From: Enoplosus armatus
Lineage: Eukaryota > Chordata > Actinopteri > Centrarchiformes > Enoplosidae
Assembly (NCBI RefSeq): GCF_043641665.1
Contig: NC_092183.1
Coordinates: 20,687,001 to 20,751,000 of the forward strand
Length of the DNA: 64,000 bases
Direction: 5' to 3'
Shown here: positions 58,689 to 64,000 of the stretch, piece by piece
How the letters are laid out: each line of letters begins with the position of its first letter
Position numbering within the stretch: position 1 is the stretch's first letter
Position numbers and translations under genes: made by a program
Notes under the pieces: model-generated
Told to the model about the DNA's origin: nothing
What the model saw: only the letters and a program-made list of their open reading frames with translations
Database searches by the model: none

Positions 58689-59490
58689 AAGACACACAAT
58701 AACAGAATTTACCTAGTGTTTTCCTGCAGTACAGATGTGACCGTACTGAAGCGTTCTTATGGATCCCACGGCAGCTAATGCCAGAGACACACTTCCTGTC
58801 GCATTGTTAACCACACCAAACCTTTACCTCACCCCAACCATCTCTAATCTTAACCTGATTATAACTGTGTTCATCATAACACATAACCATCTCAGTGCTC
58901 ATACCCAGACTGTTGTGGCAGATCAGTCACAGCGCTGCTGCCCATAATTCTGGTGGGATCCATAATTTTGATTTAGTGAGTCAACATTGTTACTTCTGTT
59001 CTTTATTTGATTCCTGAAATGTGGAATGTTTATTGAAATTACCACAACTTAAAAAATTTCCCCTACAGCTACTGCCCAGTACATCAAACGACAGACTCAA
59101 CAGTCATGCCTTCAGAGTGATGATTATAACATTACTCAACCGATATCTGAGGCTGAGGCTTATGGGTAATTCTGCATTGGGAAATAAGCTATCCATTAGA
59201 ATAAGTGTATTCATAAATAGTCCCTTTTATGTCTAATTCCCTTGTTGTCTATAGATACTGAATGGAGAATAATGCACGTTCCTTTAGTCATTTGTTTTTT
59301 ATTGCAGCAAATACACTGTAAACATGTACTTTAGTATTTTGTGTTTTCTCATAAATTTGTCTTTTTTTATTGATGTCAAGAAAAAAAAACTGTAAATATC
59401 AATGAAAAACATTTGTACTTGTAAAGTAGTCGTGTTTTCATTGGGTTTTTTCAGCCTAATTGTAATAAAGTGTTTTGTTTTTATACACAA
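58689..59490 (+). other. ep400: ep400 3' UTR with poly(A) signal
   Basis: AT-rich DNA after the stop codon. The strongest poly(A) signal is AATAAA at 59464-59469, followed by GTGTTTTGTTTTT. I infer cleavage near 59490. Confidence 0.7.
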
Positions 59491-62400
59491 ATTCATCTTT
59501 TTTCCTTTCATTTTTTTTTTTTTTTCATTAAATCCGTTGTAAGTACTTGGAAATCTTGTGAATTCTTATAACGCATTTCCCGGTTTGTTACAGCGAGTAT
59601 TTGTAGCCTCCACACTGAGCTGGAATGAACACTGAGCTGAGACTGAGCGGGTTTGTTCTAACAAAATCTGGAGGTTGTAATCTTTTGATGAGTCGTGCTG
59701 TATTAATAGCTATTCTTTTTTTTGTCCAACATTAATTAAAACAAGTCCTGGAGGCAGGCAGGATCTGGACCAGTAGGTTACAGCTGGACAAAAAAAACGC
59801 CTGACAAAACAGAAATTGGTATCAAAGGCTGCTTTAGATCTTCAGTGAGAGTTTTGGTTTGGCGTGCAGTTGGTCTTGCATTTTAAGCATCTTGCCTTTG
59901 GACAGTCTGAGGATGCCATTGGAGACTAGAAAGCCCCTCTCAGCACTCTCTGCTTGGCCTGGCCGGCTGCTGACTCCGGCAGAAATGTCAGCTGAATAAA
60001 TCAGACATGGGGGCAGAGGAGCTGAGGATTAACCGAGCTGCCCAACACATTCTCAACATTTGTCTTTTGGTGCTTGGCCTTTGCAAACTCACTTTCTAAT
60101 TTAGGGAAATGAGAACATCTCTCAAAATGCACTCAATTTAAAAAATTTTCCTAGCTTGCTGAAATAAGGAGGTGCAGGTTTGTATTTGTCCACAGGGGGG
60201 CACTGTTGTACCAGTATCGCCCAGCACAGTCTCTGAAGAAGGCCCGCGACTACTCTGAATTTTCCAGCCCATTGAAATTTCCCATCTGCTCCTCAGTGCG
60301 TACTCTGCGTCTTTCCTCTCCACTGGCACTCGGTGGCCGGTCCACATTCACCACTAAACAAGTGAGACAAGGGAGGTGAGGTGGAAGAGAGGGCCGAGAG
60401 ATGAACAGATGGGCACAGCTGGTTCCTTTGGCCTGGACATCACTCCATCCCTGTGCTCAACCTCTCTTATTTATACTTAGAAAAACTGTCCATTGTAAAC
60501 AGGAGTTATGGATGGAGTATTTTTGTCTTTTTTTTTTTTTTTTACTGTGTGACATAGAGGTCAGAAACAAGAAGAGCTATAATGGTTCTGTACATTTATT
60601 AAAGCTGGAGAGAGGGAGAACTGGCAGACTTCAGAGCAGCTGTCATGGTGCGGTTAAGGAGAGTAGATGAATCGCACCACTTCAGTCCATACATCTCATC
60701 ACTAGCTTCACACCTCCTCTGCGTGAATGTGCATATGATGGAGAGAGCTGCAGAGAAAAAGGAAGTGTAAACACTTGTGGAACCATTTCTACATTTTATT
60801 CAAATGTCAGTTTACGGCAGATAGGGGTGAGCGTAAGTGCACCGTTTTCACACGAGTGTAAACATGCTAACGCAGTGTTTCTACTTTGATTTTAAACTGG
60901 AGGAACAACACAAGCTCTGTGATCGAGGAACTGAGAGTGAGACGTTTAAAGCTGGAAGTTGAGTGCGTAGAGAGCCCCCGTGGCAGCACTTTGGAGTGCA
61001 GACTTGTATTTTGACATCTTTATTTCCATTGAAAAAGTCATGCATCAGGAGGGGCGCAGGGTAAGCAGTGCAGGGTAAGGGCTGTTGACGCTGTCAGAGT
61101 CTGTTTCATCTTTCTGCTCAGACACCTTCCCGCCATGCGAGTGTTTACCTCAGGAGGGTCTTTAAAGCCTCTGAACGGTGTCAAATGTGTGAGCCTGCCG
61201 TTTCACTGTTGTGTGTTTTCCTCCCTTTGCACAGAGCCTTGAACAAGGGCCCCCTAAGCATGTCGGAAAACAGAGGAGCAATGTGAATGACAGCCTCTGG
61301 AAACAGGGGATGATTCAGTCATAACGTGTGTTGACACGACAACAGTGAGGAGATCAACACAGCGAGGGCTTGGTTGTTGCCTTAGAGACAAGCGGGGCTG
61401 AAGGTAACAGATGCAGAGGTAAGCTCAGCACGCCATGGGGGGGGGGGGGCATCCAGGTACAAAGCAGCCCATGGAGGTTCGCCTGGCCCTGCTGCACCCT
61501 GCAGATGATAAAGGCCAAATCCTCTGTCTATCATTCTCTCCACACTCTCTAATGTCCTGGCCGGGCACTGATCACGCTGCCCCGGGGGGCTCCCTGCTAA
61601 TGATGCTCCTCCAATGATGCTGATGATCACCGCTATTGGAAAAGAAACGGGCCATCTATACTGAAAGGTTGCCATGGCAACCCACTGCGACCCCTTCAGT
61701 GCAAATCACAAGGCTGGTGGAACAATGGTGTGCGTAGCACACACGGCCAATACAGCATTTCAGTCATGCCTCAGTTCAGTTTCTCTTTAAATAAATAAAT
61801 CACACTAAATGAACTGTTATTTAGCTTTATGGGAGCAAAAAGTCAATGTCATGCTGCTGATGTGCCTTTAAGCAAGGTGTTACACCCTCAGGCAAAAATA
61901 CAGCGACGGCAGCTTTTGAATGATATTGAGGTGCTGCCTTTCTGATCCATACTAATAAGGATAGAAGGTGAGATGTACGGTGCCCTCCTCCCTGTAACGA
62001 CGTGACTTTGTCATTTAGTTTAGTCATCCCCCCGTGCTCCTTAAGCCTCCTATAAGCGGTCAGACTCCTCAGGCCAATACAGAACAGGCCTATTACTCTA
62101 AATGATGAGTCACAGGTCTGCTGGCTGATTTCACTGAATTACAGGGGGATGATGGTGGTGGTGGTGGTGGTGGAGGGGGGTAGAGGGGTGTATGTGCCAG
62201 TGGTAATTGCTCTGCATGCAAGATGGTGTGAGAGAGCACCGGAGCTGACACGCTCCACTTCCCTCGACGTAGTGATAGGACGTGTCATTCGGCACTTTGA
62301 AAACGTACCACCGAGATCTACAGTAGAAGTCTGCCGCTCTCTGCTCCCACCTCCCACTCATTCTCTCCCTCTCTCTCTCTCTCTCTCTCCCTCTCTCCTT

Positions 62401-63100
62401 TGTCTCCTCTTTCTTCCCTGCTCGCCTCTTCCTCTCTGCCCGCTATCTGTCAGCTCACCGCGCTCGGCTGCTCTCATCTTCCACGCAAACGTCTCGTGGT
62501 GTGACAGTCATGTAAGCGAGTGGCTGCGAACCACAAAGGCCATCTCTGTCTTCCCTCTGAGTCTTGGCGATGACCCCGGCTGAGGTGTGGCCCTGCTCTG
62601 CCTGCCAGCACCGGCCTCAACTCACAAGGCCCTTGCTCCTCGTCCCGGCTGCCCCGGCACCTGCCGCTCCCATCTTGCCTTGCATGTGCTTTGTGAAATA
62701 TTTAGATACTCTTTGCTGAGGCAGTGGAAGAAAGCCAAGTCTCCGACCTGAATGCTCTCCTCAGTTATAGTTTCTCTTTTCCAGGTGCACGCCACATTCA
62801 GTCCTCCACTGTAATTAAATCTATCCCCTGTCCCGGGTAGGAGCATAAATCATAATCTCCTCTTGGGCGCTCACGATGTGTCGCCGTCTTAGGCTGTCAC
62901 TTCTTGTAATATTGTGGTGTGGTTTTAGATTTTTATGAAAAATGGCCTGAATTTGGCAAACAGCCACTAATACTGAGAACAATGAGTCATGTTACGACGT
63001 GCATATTAAAGGGGCGCTCCAGCAATTCAGTGCTGCGCTCCCATAAAGACGGGGGACGGGGATCTCTCTGTTTGCCAGATTAAAATGGTAGCGGCAGAGG
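59491..63100. other. Intergenic DNA downstream of ep400
   Basis: No gene with splice or domain support on either strand. It holds T runs (59507-59525 and 60529-60543), a G run at 61437-61449, a GGT repeat at 62150-62175, a CT repeat at about 62365-62397 and an X-box at 61668-61681. A GC-richer stretch runs from about 62400 to 62700. Some of this could be regulatory, but I see no direct proof. Confidence 0.5.
61668..61681. promoter_or_regulatory. Perfect palindromic X-box (RFX site)
   Basis: GTTGCCATGGCAAC is a full 14-bp inverted repeat and the ideal form of the RFX-family binding site (GTNRCC N0-3 GGYAAC). An inverted CCAAT word (ATTGG) lies about 30 bp upstream at 61635-61639. No promoter or gene is recognised beside it. 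Confidence 0.7.
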
Positions 63101-63104
63101 CCAA

Positions 63105-63600
63105 GATATCCTTAATTTTCAGCATGTTAGCATGCTAATATTTGCTAATTAGCACTAAATACAAAGTGCAGCCCAGGCTGATGGGAATGTGATTAGTTTT
63201 GCAGGTATTTGGCCATAATCCAACAAATTCCCTCAATCCTGAGGCCTGAGGGGAACATTAATGTCTGTACCAAATGTAATGGCAAAGCATCCAATAGTTG
63301 TGGAAACATTTGACTAAAATACAAAAATGTATCCTGACGAGGAAAAGAGAGCCAGGGGATCACCAGAGTCAGTAGGATTCGTCCTCTAAGGACCACGAAT
63401 GTCTGCGCAAAATGGAAAAACAGATTCATATGGCCATCCATTCATTTTTAGCCACACCGCTAACATGGCTAAACATTTTCATCTCAAGCCTTACCCGAGA
63501 TAACCCTGATGACATCATTAGGGTTATTTTTCGCAGACTTTGTAAAGAAGAGGAAGACATTATAGGGCTATTTGTACAGGCTGTGGAGTACTAAAACTGG
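63105..63600. repeat. High-copy teleost interspersed repeat
   Basis: AGCATGTTAGCATGCTAATA, TTTGCTAATTAGCACTAAAT, AGGCTGATGGGAATGTGATT and AGTTTTGCAGGTATTTGGCC follow in the order known from an abundant fish repeat. It is followed by an inverted pair ATAACCCT/AGGGTTAT at 63500-63527 that seems to belong to the same or a nested element. Confidence 0.65.
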
Positions 63601-64000
63601 CTTAAAGGTGTCAGGCAGAACTGTTGCTGCTGCATGGCAGCCAGGCTGAGAAAACAAGAGAAGAAGCTCTTTTTCTTCCTCTTGGCTGCTTTCGGCGCAA
63701 AACCCGAAGTGGCTAACGTTTAAACCGCCCAACTCACTCAGTGAAACCACAGCGCAGAGCCTAGTGGTCTGGAATTGTGGGGAAAGATGGAATATAGAAT
63801 GGTGTTTAGGGGGATGGGTGCGTGTTAGAGGGGAGAAGATGTAAAAAACATGGAAGACCCCCACTCCGCCACACACACACACACACACACACATCCCCGC
63901 CCCCTCCCATCTTTCCACTAAGCCCCCACCCCCTAAACAAACTCACACACATGCTGAAAGATGAATGTCCAACAAATGGAGGCAAGAGGTGAGTGAGGGC
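63601..64000. other. Intergenic, right edge
   Basis: No gene is seen. Apart from the CA tract it is ordinary single-copy-looking DNA. Confidence 0.4.
63871..63892. repeat. (CA)n microsatellite
   Basis: About eleven CA units between C-rich flanks near the right edge. Confidence 0.92.

Noticed and set aside
61382..61675. 97-codon minus-strand frame downstream of ep400
   Set aside because: It crosses a G run and the X-box and has no family resemblance or splice context.
62131..62583. Overlapping open frames with His/Val and Ser/Leu tracts
   Set aside because: Produced by the GGT and CT simple repeats.

Overview
The window is vertebrate nuclear DNA, almost certainly from a ray-finned fish. All genes are split by GT-AG introns, the proteins align closely with human ADGRD1, ULK1 and EP400, and the spaces between exons hold (CA)n/(GT)n microsatellites and short interspersed repeats of the kind that are abundant in teleosts. 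A percomorph fish is my guess from the repeats; I cannot prove it here.

Layout, all three genes on the + strand: (1) about 1-8642, intron of an adhesion GPCR gene with repeats and no exon I can support; (2) 8643-15677, the 3' half of adgrd1 (GPS autoproteolysis site, seven transmembrane helices, stop codon); (3) about 15990-19130, intergenic, with a MITE-like element; (4) 19584-31417, a complete ulk1 coding sequence in 27 exons (916 codons), with a 3' UTR to about 32460; (5) about 32700-59490, complete ep400 with a non-coding first exon (inferred) and 53 coding exons (34242-58688, 3161 codons); (6) 59490-64000, intergenic DNA with repeats and one perfect RFX-type X-box. The ulk1-ep400 pair with adgrd1 nearby recalls human chromosome 12q24.33. 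Exon borders were read by eye from splice sites and reading phase; every junction keeps the frame, and both complete coding sequences sum to a multiple of three.

The three genes do not form a pathway. Adgrd1 is a surface receptor, Ulk1 starts autophagy downstream of mTORC1 and AMPK, and Ep400 is the SWI/SNF-type ATPase of the TIP60/NuA4 chromatin complex.

I found no new gene system. The best leads are at RNA level: an ulk1 intron with an AC repeat by its donor and a GT repeat in place of the acceptor's pyrimidine tract; a perfect 58-nt palindrome in the ulk1 3' UTR; a GC-AG ulk1 intron with an internal poly(A) signal; an Ulk1 that lacks the stretch carrying the AMPK Ser555 site in mammals; and an Ep400 whose helicase motif V does not match the human protein.
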